Source: Candidatus Wildermuthbacteria bacterium GWA2_46_15
GTDB taxonomy: Bacteria; Patescibacteriota; Minisyncoccia; Minisyncoccales; GWA2-46-15
NCBI GenBank assembly: GCA_001823105.1
Contig: MHTO01000017.1
Coordinates: 1-24,712, forward strand
Length of the DNA: 24,712 nucleotides
Direction: 5' to 3'
A program made the translations under genes and the position numbers. Below are positions 14,002-21,265 of this stretch, one piece after another. The first letter of the stretch is position 1. Every line of letters begins with the position of its first letter. Below the pieces are notes generated by a model. It saw only the letters and a list, made by a program, of their open reading frames with translations. It was not told the origin of the DNA and made no database searches.

Positions 14002-14217
14002 ATGAAATCAAGGAATAGAATCAAAGAATGGCGCGAAAGATCACCGGAAACATTGCGTCTCAATCGACGAGAGTTGAGAGAAAAACTAAGGTCTTTGCGG
14101 TTTCTTTTGGCTTCGGGCAAACTGAAGAATACCCAGGAAGTTAAGGAATTGAAGAAAGATATTGCCCGGGTTAGCACCATCTTGAGTTCAAAAAACGAAG
14201 AAAAAAAACATGTCTAG
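14002..14217 (+). CDS. rpmC: Ribosomal protein uL29
   Basis: A 71-residue, all-helical large-subunit protein next to L23 at the tunnel exit. The pattern [30 protein letters not shown] is diagnostic. The charged N terminus ([18 protein letters not shown]) is a little longer than usual. Its end overlaps rpsQ by 8 bases. Confidence 0.95.
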   Translation: MKSRNRIKEWRERSPETLRLNRRELREKLRSLRFLLASGKLKNTQEVKELKKDIARVSTILSSKNEEKKHV

Positions 14218-14443
14218 ACGTCAATTAACCGGAATAGTCGTTTCTAACAAGATGCAAAAAACCATCGTCGTTGAGGTGGAGCGGCAGAAAGTTTATCCTA
14301 AATACCAGGCGAGATTTCGGGTGTCGAAGAAGTACAAGGCGCATGACGAGAAAAAAGAGTACAAGACGGGAGATAGGGTTGTGATCGAGGAGACAAGGCC
14401 GATGAGTAAAGATAAAAGATGGCGAGTCGTCAGCAGAGCCTAA
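14210..14443 (+). CDS. rpsQ: Ribosomal protein uS17
   Basis: A 77-residue small-subunit assembly protein with an OB fold. [52 protein letters not shown] matches the family throughout. It overlaps rpmC and is followed by a 68-base spacer composed of repeat sequence. Confidence 0.97.
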   Translation: MSRRQLTGIVVSNKMQKTIVVEVERQKVYPKYQARFRVSKKYKAHDEKKEYKTGDRVVIEETRPMSKDKRWRVVSRA

Positions 14444-14502
14444 GCGCAAAACTCAAAACGCAAAATGCAAAGTTACAGTTCAAAGTTCAAAATCAATCAT
14501 AA
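14444..14502. repeat. CAAAATGCAAA-type intergenic repeat
   Basis: This A-rich spacer between rpsQ and rplN contains AAAACGCAAAATGCAAAG followed by TACAGTTCAAAGTTCAAAATC. The same order of words occurs in reverse orientation after rplO (18360-18415) and partly in the fusA-tuf and rplF-rplR spacers, so it belongs to a dispersed family. Confidence 0.65.
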
Positions 14503-14516
14503 AATAATTTTATGAT
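14496..14516. repeat. Perfect 21-bp palindrome over the rplN start codon
   Basis: ATCATAAAAT (14496-14505) and ATTTTATGAT (14507-14516) are exact reverse complements around one A. The rplN ATG (14512-14514) lies in the right arm and could be hidden in an RNA hairpin, though the pairs are nearly all A-U. Confidence 0.6.
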
Positions 14517-14880
14517 TCAGTTATTAACCAATTTGAAAATCGCCGATAATTCCGGTGCCAAAATCATCGAGTGTATTCAGGTTCGCGGCGGCTCAAGAAG
14601 AAAATGGGGTCAGATCGGTGATGTGATTGTGGGCGTGGTCAAGGAAGCCGATCCCCGGCGGCTGGTTAAGAAACACGACATTGTCAAAGCGGTCATTGTC
14701 CGGCAGAGAAAGGCTTTCCGTCGGCCCGACGGCAGTTATATCCGCTTTGACGAGAACGCAGCCGTTGTCCTAGACGTGGGCAAGGATCCTAAGGGTGGTC
14801 GTGTTTTCGGTCCCATTCCGCGAGAAATCAAGGAAAGGGGTTTTGATAAGATAATTAGCCTCGCCGAAGAGGTGGTTTGA
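14512..14880 (+). CDS. rplN: Ribosomal protein uL14
   Basis: A 122-residue large-subunit protein at the subunit interface, close to the site of the silencing factor Rsf[36 protein letters not shown] and [25 protein letters not shown] are canonical and the length is exact for the family. It begins the spc-type part of the cluster. Its ATG sits within a perfect palindrome. Confidence 0.98.
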   Translation: MIQLLTNLKIADNSGAKIIECIQVRGGSRRKWGQIGDVIVGVVKEADPRRLVKKHDIVKAVIVRQRKAFRRPDGSYIRFDENAAVVLDVGKDPKGGRVFGPIPREIKERGFDKIISLAEEVV

Positions 14881-14881
14881 G

Positions 14882-15187
14882 ATGAAAATCAAAAAAGGCG
14901 ACCAAGTCATAATTCTTTCTGGTAAGGACCGGGCTAAAAAGGGCCGGGTGCTTCAGGTTTTTACCAAAGAGGCCCGAGTTATTATCGAGGGCGCCAATTT
15001 AAGGAAGAAACACGTTAAACCCAAGAAGTCGGGCGAGAAGGGCGAGATAGTTTCCGTGCCTCAGGCTTTGAATATTTCTAACGTTAAACTCATTTGTCCT
15101 AAATGCGGTCAAGCAGCCAGAGTAGGTTACCGGGTAGTGGAGAAAAAGAAATTTAGAATCTGTAAAAAGTGTCAACAGGAGATCTAA
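14882..15187 (+). CDS. rplX: Ribosomal protein uL24
   Basis: A 101-residue assembly-initiator protein of the large subunit. The KOW motif region KKGDQVIILSGKDRAKKGRVLQVF is clear. Two CxxC pairs, CPKC and CKKC, near the C terminus suggest a zinc site, as in many bacterial L24 proteins. It follows rplN after one base. Confidence 0.97.
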   Translation: MKIKKGDQVIILSGKDRAKKGRVLQVFTKEARVIIEGANLRKKHVKPKKSGEKGEIVSVPQALNISNVKLICPKCGQAARVGYRVVEKKKFRICKKCQQEI

Positions 15188-15189
15188 TC

Positions 15190-15750
15190 ATGTTAAGATT
15201 TAGGGAGAGATACCGAAAAGAAGTCGTTCCGGCTCTGGTGGCCAAGTTCGGTTATAAAAACCAGATGGCCGCGCCTCGGATAGAGAAAGTTTTTGTCAAT
15301 ACCGGCTTTGGCCGATTAGTTGCCGGGGCGACAGGAGACGAACAGAAGAAAATTTGCCAATCGGTTTTAGAAGATCTGGCTTTAATTTGCGGCCAGAAGC
15401 CCGTTCTGACCCTTTCCAAAAAATCCATTGCTTCTTTTAAATTAAGAAAGGGGATGGCCATCGGCGCCAAGGTCACCCTGAGGGGCAAAAGAATGGAAGA
15501 CTTTGTCGATCGGCTTATCCGGATTGCTCTGCCTCGTTCCCGGGACTTTCAGGGCATCAGCCCTAAGAGCATTGACAAGGAGGGCAACCTGACCGTTGGT
15601 CTGAAAGAGCAGATCACTTTTCCCGAGATTTCCCCGGAGAACACCAAAAGAATCTTTGGCCTGGAAGCCATTATTGTCACCACGGCCAAGAATAAAGAAG
15701 AGGGAACGGAATTATTTAGATTATTAGGATTCCCCATCAAGTTTAGTTAA
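15190..15750 (+). CDS. rplE: Ribosomal protein uL5
   Basis: A 186-residue protein binding 5S rRNA in the central protuberance. The ATG at 15190 ([16 protein letters not shown]) is preferred over an upstream start inside rplX, and AGGAG about 9 bases upstream supports it. [43 protein letters not shown] and [19 protein letters not shown] are diagnostic. Confidence 0.97.
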   Translation: MLRFRERYRKEVVPALVAKFGYKNQMAAPRIEKVFVNTGFGRLVAGATGDEQKKICQSVLEDLALICGQKPVLTLSKKSIASFKLRKGMAIGAKVTLRGKRMEDFVDRLIRIALPRSRDFQGISPKSIDKEGNLTVGLKEQITFPEISPENTKRIFGLEAIIVTTAKNKEEGTELFRLLGFPIKFS

Positions 15751-15755
15751 TTATT

Positions 15756-15941
15756 ATGGCCACGGAAGGACAAATCGCAAAATCTATTAAGAAACCTAAG
15801 TTTTCCAGCCGAATTGTCAGACGTTGTTTTAGATGCGGTCGGAAAAGAGCCTATATGAGAGACTTTGGACTGTGCCGGATTTGTTTTCGAGAGGCCGCCA
15901 ATCGAGGCGAGATCCCGGGGATTACAAAGTCATCTTGGTAA
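15756..15941 (+). CDS. rpsN: Ribosomal protein uS14, zinc-binding type
   Basis: A 61-residue small-subunit protein of the short zinc form (sometimes named rpsZ). Zinc ligands are Cys24 and Cys27 (CFRC) and Cys40 and Cys43 (CRIC). RNRCxxCGR...GLCRICFRE...[11 protein letters not shown] matches this class; the longer zinc-free form has about 100 residues. Gaps are 5 bases from rplE and 3 bases to rpsH. Confidence 0.97.
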   Translation: MATEGQIAKSIKKPKFSSRIVRRCFRCGRKRAYMRDFGLCRICFREAANRGEIPGITKSSW

Positions 15942-15944
15942 AAT

Positions 15945-16331
15945 ATGGATCCGATAGCAGAGATGTTAAATCAAATAAAGAACGCTCAGATGGTTTCCAA
16001 GGAAACTGTCTCTTTGCCCTTTTCTAATTTTAAATACAAACTGGCCCAGATTTTAGAAAAGAATCACTTTATCGAGAAGGTTGAGAAGAAAGGCAGAGGC
16101 ATTAAAAGAACTCTGGAAGTCGGTTTAAAGTACGAGGACAAAGAGCCGCTCATCTCTAATTTCAAGAAGATTTCCCGTCCGGGCCAGCGAATTTTCTTAC
16201 CGGCCAAAAAGATCAAATCAACCAGAAAGGGACGGGGGATGGTCATCATTTCGACTTCCCAGGGTTTAATGTCGGCCCTGGAGGCCAGAAGAAATAGATT
16301 AGGCGGAGAAGTTATTTGTGAAATTTGGTGA
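15945..16331 (+). CDS. rpsH: Ribosomal protein uS8
   Basis: A 128-residue small-subunit protein; in E. coli it represses the spc operon. MDPIAEMLNQIKNAQM at the start, and KGRGMVIISTSQGLMSALEARRNRLGGEVICEIW at the end are typical. No ribosome binding site is seen. Confidence 0.97.
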   Translation: MDPIAEMLNQIKNAQMVSKETVSLPFSNFKYKLAQILEKNHFIEKVEKKGRGIKRTLEVGLKYEDKEPLISNFKKISRPGQRIFLPAKKIKSTRKGRGMVIISTSQGLMSALEARRNRLGGEVICEIW

Positions 16332-16360
16332 TACGAGTTAGTTAATTTATAAAAACTTGT

Positions 16361-16936
16361 ATGTCCCGCGTCGGTAAAAAACCAATTTTAATTCCTGTCG
16401 AAGTCAAAGCCATCTTGGCTGAAGAGGTTTTAGTTGTCAGTGGTCCTCGGGGCGAACTGCGTTTTAAGATGCCAGAGGAAATTCAGGCCGAGATCAAAGA
16501 TAATCAGATTTTCTTTACCACCAAGAGCCGGGAAGGAAAAAGAAAGTTGACCTCTAACCAGGCCAAGAAAGTCATTTCTTGCTGGGGTTTGGCCAGGAGT
16601 ATTACCGCTAACCTTATCGAAGGCGTGGTCAATGGTTATCAGAAAAAGCTGGCAATCGAAGGATTGGGCTATCGGGCGCAGGTCGAAGATGGCGATTTAA
16701 TTTTATCCGTCGGCTTTAGTCATCCCTTGAGGGTGAAAAAGATAGAAGGGATTGAATTTGTCGTTGAGAAAAACATCATTTCCGTTTCGGGAATTGACAA
16801 AAATCTGGTTGGTCAGGCCGCCGCTTCGATTCGCCGGCTGCGGGTTCCGGACGCCTATAAGGCCAAGGGCATTCGTTATGCCGGAGAAGTGATTAAAAAG
16901 AAGGCGGGCAAGAAGGCCGGCACGGTGACAAAGTAA
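16361..16936 (+). CDS. rplF: Ribosomal protein uL6
   Basis: A 191-residue protein near the GTPase-associated region. MSRVGKKPILIPVEV, the repeated domain IEGLGYRAQVEDGDLILSVGFSHP and VRVPDAYKAKGIRYAGE-like end (here RVPDAYKAKGIRYAGE) are diagnostic. It is followed by an 88-base spacer of A/T-rich repeats. Confidence 0.97.
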   Translation: MSRVGKKPILIPVEVKAILAEEVLVVSGPRGELRFKMPEEIQAEIKDNQIFFTTKSREGKRKLTSNQAKKVISCWGLARSITANLIEGVVNGYQKKLAIEGLGYRAQVEDGDLILSVGFSHPLRVKKIEGIEFVVEKNIISVSGIDKNLVGQAAASIRRLRVPDAYKAKGIRYAGEVIKKKAGKKAGTVTK

Positions 16937-17024
16937 AGTCAAAAATCAAATATCAAAATGCAAAATGACGATGTAAAATTAAAAATTTTGAATTTCGATT
17001 TTTAAATTTTGAATTTAAGCGAAT
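16937..17024. repeat. A/T-rich repeat spacer rplF-rplR
   Basis: The spacer has CAAAATGCAAAATG near 16956-16967 and two exact copies of AAATTTTGAATTT (16983-16995 and 17004-17016), 21 bases apart. It carries no gene or clear promoter. It belongs with the other CAAAATGCAAA / TTTGAATT spacers in this cluster. Confidence 0.65.
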
Positions 17025-17381
17025 ATGGATACACGAGAAAAGCGTGATAAAAAAATAAGAAGACATCGTCGCGTCAAGGCCAAGGTCATTGGCACGAGCG
17101 AAAGGCCCCGGCTTTCGGTTTTTCGCTCGGCCAATCACATTTACGCCCAATTAATTGACGACGTCAAAGACAAAGTACTGATTAGCGTTTCCGACTCAAC
17201 TACCGAGATTCGTCAGAAGGGGAACAAGGTTTTTTTGGCTCGAATCCTAGGAAAGCTGATCGGAGAAAAGGCCCAAGAAAAGAAAATTAAAAAGATTGTT
17301 TTTGATCGGGCGGGCTACAAATACCATGGTCGGGTTAAGGCCTTGGCGGATGGCGCCCGAGAAGCCGGTTTAGAGTTTTGA
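17025..17381 (+). CDS. rplR: Ribosomal protein uL18
   Basis: A 118-residue 5S rRNA-binding protein. [35 protein letters not shown] and [26 protein letters not shown] are diagnostic. The length is normal. The start lies just after the repeat spacer, with only a weak purine stretch upstream. Confidence 0.97.
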   Translation: MDTREKRDKKIRRHRRVKAKVIGTSERPRLSVFRSANHIYAQLIDDVKDKVLISVSDSTTEIRQKGNKVFLARILGKLIGEKAQEKKIKKIVFDRAGYKYHGRVKALADGAREAGLEF

Positions 17382-17400
17382 TTATTTGGTACACCTTAAA

Positions 17401-17925
17401 ATGGAAAAAAGATTTCAAAGAGGCATGAAGTCGGAAAGAGGCGCTTTTAACAAGCCGGCGCCGGAGTTTGATTCTAAACTCTTAGGCTTGGCTCGGGTGA
17501 CCCGGGTCACGGCCGGCGGCAAGCACATGAGATTCAGAGCCGTGGTTATTGCCGGCAATAAAAAAGGCAAGGTGGGAGTCGGCGTGGCCAAGGGTCTGGA
17601 TGTTCAGGCGGCCGTGGAGAAGGCCACCCGGCAAGCTCGGAAACACCTGATCGAGGTGCCGATTGTTAACGATACTATTCCCCATGAAGTTTCGGCCAAA
17701 TACGGTCCGGCCCGTCTGATTCTAAAACCGCAACACAAGGGTCGCGGCTTGGTCGCGGGCGGCACGATCCGAGCCATTTGCTTATTGGCCGGAATTAAGA
17801 ATATTTCTTCTAAGCTTTTGGGACGAACCAGCAACAAATTGAATAACGCTCAAGCGACCATCAAAGCATTAAAGAAGTTAAGAGCCAACGAAAATGCAGC
17901 TACAACACCTGAAACCAAATCATAA
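17401..17925 (+). CDS. rpsE: Ribosomal protein uS5
   Basis: A 174-residue small-subunit fidelity protein. I prefer the ATG at 17401 over a TTG at 17386. GKHMRFRAVVIAGNKKGKVGVGVAKG and RGLVAGGTIRAICLLAGIKNISSKLLGRTSN are typical of both S5 domains. The last 32 bases overlap the start of rplO. In most bacteria rpmD (L30) lies between these genes, and here there is no room for it. Confidence 0.97.
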   Translation: MEKRFQRGMKSERGAFNKPAPEFDSKLLGLARVTRVTAGGKHMRFRAVVIAGNKKGKVGVGVAKGLDVQAAVEKATRQARKHLIEVPIVNDTIPHEVSAKYGPARLILKPQHKGRGLVAGGTIRAICLLAGIKNISSKLLGRTSNKLNNAQATIKALKKLRANENAATTPETKS

Positions 17926-18370
17926 ACAGAAGACGGCTAAGAGAATCGGTCGGGGCGGGAAAAAGGGTTCTACCTCTGGTCGGGGAACGAAAGGACAAAA
18001 AGCCCGGGCCGGTAAGCGCATGAAGCCCCTCATCCGAGGCTTTATTAAACGTTATCCTAAGCTGCGTGGCCATCGAATGGAGAACTGGCCCGCGTCTTTG
18101 GTGGGAGTCAACCTGGATAAGATCGAGAGGCATTTTCAAGTTGGGGAGACGGTCAATCCCCGGGTTTTGATCGAAAAGAAGATAATCTTTTTCCCGGGCA
18201 ACCAAATTCCTTTAGTCAAAATCTTGGGCAACGGGGAGATGACCAAGGCACTGGTGTTTGAGGATTGTTTGTTTTCCAAAAGTGCGATAGAAAAGATTGA
18301 AAAAGCTGATGGTACAATAAAAAGCGTAAAGTTAAAAGCGCAAAGTGAAGAGCTACAGCGCGAAATTTAA
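17894..18370 (+). CDS. rplO: Ribosomal protein uL15
   Basis: A 158-residue late-assembly large-subunit protein. The signature KRIGRGGKKGSTSGRGTKGQKARAG and the HRMENWP/GGQ-region equivalents are recognisable. It begins inside rpsE (overlap 32 bases). The last 15 or so residues (SVKLKAQSEELQREI) are encoded by an intergenic repeat of the CAAAG/GCGTAAAG type, so the tail was probably gained when the repeat overran the old stop codon. Confidence 0.96.
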   Translation: MQLQHLKPNHKQKTAKRIGRGGKKGSTSGRGTKGQKARAGKRMKPLIRGFIKRYPKLRGHRMENWPASLVGVNLDKIERHFQVGETVNPRVLIEKKIIFFPGNQIPLVKILGNGEMTKALVFEDCLFSKSAIEKIEKADGTIKSVKLKAQSEELQREI

Positions 18371-18415
18371 AGTTTTGAATTGTAGTTTTACTCTTTACGT
18401 TTTGCGTTTTTAGCT
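18320..18415. repeat. Imperfect long inverted repeat across the rplO end
   Basis: The left arm (about 18320-18366) and right arm (about 18370-18415) read as the same A-rich element in opposite directions: AAAAAGCGTAAAG... and, reversed, AAAACGCAAAACGTAAAG..., with CTACA/TGTAG near the middle. The left arm encodes the C terminus of L15. An RNA hairpin between rplO and secY could form. Confidence 0.6.
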
Positions 18416-18421
18416 AAAGTT

Positions 18422-19696
18422 ATGTGGTCTAAATTCACCCAAATTTTCAAAGTTCCCGACCTACGCAACAAAATTCTTTTTGTTCTCGGCGTTTTGGTGG
18501 TTTTTCGCATCATGGCCAATACATTTATTCCGGGAATTGACGCCGAGAAGGCCAGAGAGTTCTTCGGGCAGAACCAGTTCTTGGGTTTGGCTAATATCTT
18601 TTCCGGCGGCGCCCTGGAGAAATTCTCCATCGTCATGCTCGGCCTGGGCCCCTATATCACGGCCACCATCATTTTACAGTTGCTGACGATGATTTTTCCC
18701 GCCCTAGAAAAACTCTATAAAGAAGAGGGCGAGAGGGGAAAGCAAAAGTTTAATCAGTACGGACGGATCCTGACCGTGCCTCTGGCTATCTTGCAGGGTT
18801 ACAGCATGATTGTTTTGTTCCAGCGTCAGCAAATTATCGGTTCGTTACCGCCCTTGATACTTTTCTCTTCCTTGCTGACGATGACGGCCGGTAGCATGTT
18901 TTTGGTTTGGCTGGGCGAGCTGATTTCGGAAAAAAAGATTGGCAACGGTGTTTCCTTATTGATCTTTGCCGGCATTGTGGCCGGATTTCCAACGGATTTG
19001 GGGCAGCTGGTGGCCATTTATGATCCGACGAAATTGATTCCCTACTTGCTTTTCTTCGCTTCTTCTTTGCTCATCATTGCCGGCGTGGTTTTGATCACCG
19101 AAGCCCGAAGGAATATCCCGGTTTCTTATGCCAAGAGAGTCCGGGGCACCAAGCTTTATGGCGGGGTTTCAACCTATCTGCCTCTCAACGTCAATCCGGC
19201 TGGCGTTATTCCCATTATCTTTGCCATCTCGATTCTTCTGTTTCCGACGATGATCGCTAACTTTCTGGTCGGACTGGGCGGGGCCTGGACTAAGGTCTTT
19301 ACCGGAGTAAACAGTTTTTTACAGGATCCGGTTATTTACAGTGCTTTCTATTTCCTTTTGGTTTTTGTTTTTACCTTTTTCTATACGGCCGTGACCTTTG
19401 ACCCCAAGAACATTTCTACCAATCTGCAGAAAATGGGCGGATTCATTCCCGGGATTAGGCCGGGCAGCTCGACCGCCCAGTTCATTGCCCGGATTCTCAA
19501 CCGGGTCTTGGTCATCGGCGCCCTTTTCTTGGGGTCAATCGCCGTGATGCCTTCCTTGGTTCAAGCCCTGACCGGCGTTCAGTCCTTTCAGTTTTTGGTT
19601 GGTGGCACCTCTCTGCTGATCGTCGTCAGCGTCGTCTTGGAAACGATCCGAGCCATCAATGCTCAGTTGGAAATGCGCGAATACGACACTTTCTAA
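18422..19696 (+). CDS. secY: Protein translocase channel SecY
   Basis: A 424-residue integral membrane protein forming the Sec channel. About ten membrane segments are visible. LGPYITATIILQLLT, the plug-side segment, GVSLLIFAGIVAGFP, RGTKLYGGVSTYLPLNVNPAGVIPIIFA and the end GGTSLLIVVSVVLETIRAINAQLEMREY are family hallmarks. The length is normal. It follows the repeat hairpin of rplO with no clear ribosome binding site. Confidence 0.97.
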   Translation: MWSKFTQIFKVPDLRNKILFVLGVLVVFRIMANTFIPGIDAEKAREFFGQNQFLGLANIFSGGALEKFSIVMLGLGPYITATIILQLLTMIFPALEKLYKEEGERGKQKFNQYGRILTVPLAILQGYSMIVLFQRQQIIGSLPPLILFSSLLTMTAGSMFLVWLGELISEKKIGNGVSLLIFAGIVAGFPTDLGQLVAIYDPTKLIPYLLFFASSLLIIAGVVLITEARRNIPVSYAKRVRGTKLYGGVSTYLPLNVNPAGVIPIIFAISILLFPTMIANFLVGLGGAWTKVFTGVNSFLQDPVIYSAFYFLLVFVFTFFYTAVTFDPKNISTNLQKMGGFIPGIRPGSSTAQFIARILNRVLVIGALFLGSIAVMPSLVQALTGVQSFQFLVGGTSLLIVVSVVLETIRAINAQLEMREYDTF

Positions 19697-19726
19697 TAAT
19701 TTTCAATTACCAATTTTCAATTTTCA
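19697..19726. repeat. TTTTCAATT direct repeats before adk
   Basis: The 30-base secY-adk spacer is made of AATTTTCAATT-type units repeated about three times. The last unit runs into the adk start codon (TTTTCAATG). Confidence 0.6.
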
Positions 19727-20437
19727 ATGGGGAAAAACGGCAAAAAACAGGTTGTCATCATCATGGGCGCGCCGGGATCGGGCAAGGGGACTCAGGCAAC
19801 CCTGGTTTCCGATAAGCTCAGCCTTTACTATCTCGAGACGAGCAAATTATTGGAAGCGGCTTTCAATTCGCCAAAGACAAAAAGTGTTGTCGGCGCCGAC
19901 GGAAAAAGATATTCAATGACGGCCGAAAAGAAAATCTGGCTCAGCGGGGAATTAAATTCCATGCCATTTACTCTTTCGTTAATTTCAGAAAAGATCAAGC
20001 GAGTTTTTGAAGGCGGCGACGGCCTTCTCTTGGCCGGCTCTCCGCGGCGGGTGAGCGAGGCGGAACTTTTAGTGCCGTTTTTGGTCAAGCTCTACGGCAA
20101 ACAAAATATTAAGACGGTTTTACTGGAAATCCCGGCTAAAGAATCGATCTTCCGCAATTCCCACCGCAAGTTCTGCGCATTAATGAGGCATCCCATTTTG
20201 TACAGCCGGGAGAACGCCAAATTAAATTATTGCCCGCTCGACGGTTCAAAGCTGGTGGCGAGGAAGGGCTTGGATGATCCTAAAACCATTACGGTCAGAC
20301 TCGAGAGATACAAAGAAGAAACTTTGCCCATCGTCAATTACCTCAAGAAAAACGGGTTCTCGGTTAAAAAAGTCAACGGCCTGCCCGCTCCCGCCGTGGT
20401 TTTCGCCAACATTTTAAAAGTTCTGGGCGAAAAATGA
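19727..20437 (+). CDS. adk: Adenylate kinase, divergent
   Basis: A 236-residue enzyme interconverting ATP, AMP and ADP. The P-loop GAPGSGKGT is at residues 14-22. The usual DGFPR motif reads AGSPR (103-107), keeping the Arg but losing the Asp. The lid has Cys150 and Cys169 (NYCPLDG), and the end DDPKTITVRLERYKEETLPIVNYL fits the family. Position between secY and map is the classical one. Its stop overlaps the map ATG by 4 bases. Confidence 0.93.
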   Translation: MGKNGKKQVVIIMGAPGSGKGTQATLVSDKLSLYYLETSKLLEAAFNSPKTKSVVGADGKRYSMTAEKKIWLSGELNSMPFTLSLISEKIKRVFEGGDGLLLAGSPRRVSEAELLVPFLVKLYGKQNIKTVLLEIPAKESIFRNSHRKFCALMRHPILYSRENAKLNYCPLDGSKLVARKGLDDPKTITVRLERYKEETLPIVNYLKKNGFSVKKVNGLPAPAVVFANILKVLGEK

Positions 20438-21180
20438 TACCAATCAAGACGCCAGAGGAAATCAAGGTCATGGCCGAGGGCGGGAAAATCCTGGCTCGAA
20501 TCATGAAAGAGCTGGAGAAAAAAATTCGGCCGGGAGCAATTACTCAAGAATTAAACAGGCTCGCCGAGAGCCTGATTTTGAGCCATGGCGGAAGGCCGTC
20601 GTTCAAAAGCTACGAAGGATTCCCAGCGACTTTGTGTGTTTCGGTTAATAATGTCATCGTCCACGGCTTGCCCTCGGCAAAACCATTGGCCGAAGGAAAT
20701 ATCGTTTCTTTAGATATCGGTGTCTTCTATAAAGGATTCCATGCGGACATGGCGCGGACTTTTCCGGTTGGGCGAATCAGTCCTCTGGCCAAAAAACTGA
20801 TAAAGGTCACCCGCCAAGCCTTCGAGATGGCTCTCAAGGAAATTAAGCCCGGCCAGCATTTTGGGGATATTGAATGGGCGACCCAGAACTATGTCGAATC
20901 CCAGGGTTTTAACGTCGTCCGGCAGCTCTGCGGCCACGGCATTGGCCACCAGCTTCATGAAGATCCTCAGATTTTGAACTATGGTAAAAGGGGGACCGGC
21001 CCCGAGCTTGTCGAGGGAATGGTTTTTTGTATCGAGCCGATGGTCACGGTCGGTCATTGGAAACTAAAGCTGTCGCCGGACGGATTTGGCTATGAGGCGG
21101 TTGACGGTTCTTTAACCTGCCATTTCGAGGACATGGTGGCCGTCACCAAAAACGGTCACCAAATATTGACAGAATTCTAG
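20434..21180 (+). CDS. map: Methionine aminopeptidase, type I
   Basis: A 248-residue metalloenzyme removing the initiator methionine. All five metal ligands are present: Asp94 (SLDIG), Asp105 (HADMAR), His168 (GHGIG), Glu201 (IEPM) and Glu232 (FEDM). His77 in VNNVIVHG fits the substrate site. The N-terminal zinc-finger extension seen in some members is missing. ATGA overlaps adk. A strong terminator follows after 21 bases and ends the ribosomal cluster. Confidence 0.97.
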   Translation: MIPIKTPEEIKVMAEGGKILARIMKELEKKIRPGAITQELNRLAESLILSHGGRPSFKSYEGFPATLCVSVNNVIVHGLPSAKPLAEGNIVSLDIGVFYKGFHADMARTFPVGRISPLAKKLIKVTRQAFEMALKEIKPGQHFGDIEWATQNYVESQGFNVVRQLCGHGIGHQLHEDPQILNYGKRGTGPELVEGMVFCIEPMVTVGHWKLKLSPDGFGYEAVDGSLTCHFEDMVAVTKNGHQILTEF

Positions 21181-21201
21181 TTTACAGAGAACGGGCCTCT
21201 G

Positions 21202-21234
21202 AAAGCGGAGGAGACCCGGTCTCCTCCGCTTTTT
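21202..21234 (+). terminator. Intrinsic terminator after map
   Basis: AAAGCGGAGGAGAC (21202-21215) pairs perfectly with GTCTCCTCCGCTTT (21219-21232) around CCG, followed by a T-tract (21231-21234, then GTTTT). The 14-bp GC-rich stem is the strongest terminator in the window. Confidence 0.93.
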
Positions 21235-21249
21235 GTTTTCGGGAGAATG

Positions 21250-21258
21250 TGATAAAAT
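21250..21258 (+). promoter_or_regulatory. Candidate extended -10 promoter of the glycosyltransferase operon
   Basis: TGATAAAAT is a TGn-extended -10 box with five of six matches. No good -35 box is visible, as expected for extended -10 promoters. The predicted start is at about 21265, directly before the ATG at 21266, so the messenger may be leaderless. Confidence 0.45.
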
Positions 21259-21265
21259 TTTATTG

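Noticed and set aside
13968..14018. A 16-codon reading frame ([16 protein letters not shown]) before rpmC
   Set aside because: It overlaps the rpmC start and coincides with a hairpin; nothing else supports translation, though a leader peptide cannot be excluded.
16983..17016. Two AAATTTTGAATTT copies as a CRISPR-like array
   Set aside because: Only two short A/T-rich copies with an 8-base gap, no cas genes; it fits the dispersed spacer repeats.
21233..21265. TTG start for the glycosyltransferase
   Set aside because: It lies in the T-tract of the map terminator, and the ATG at 21266 gives the standard N terminus MKLSIIIPAYNE.
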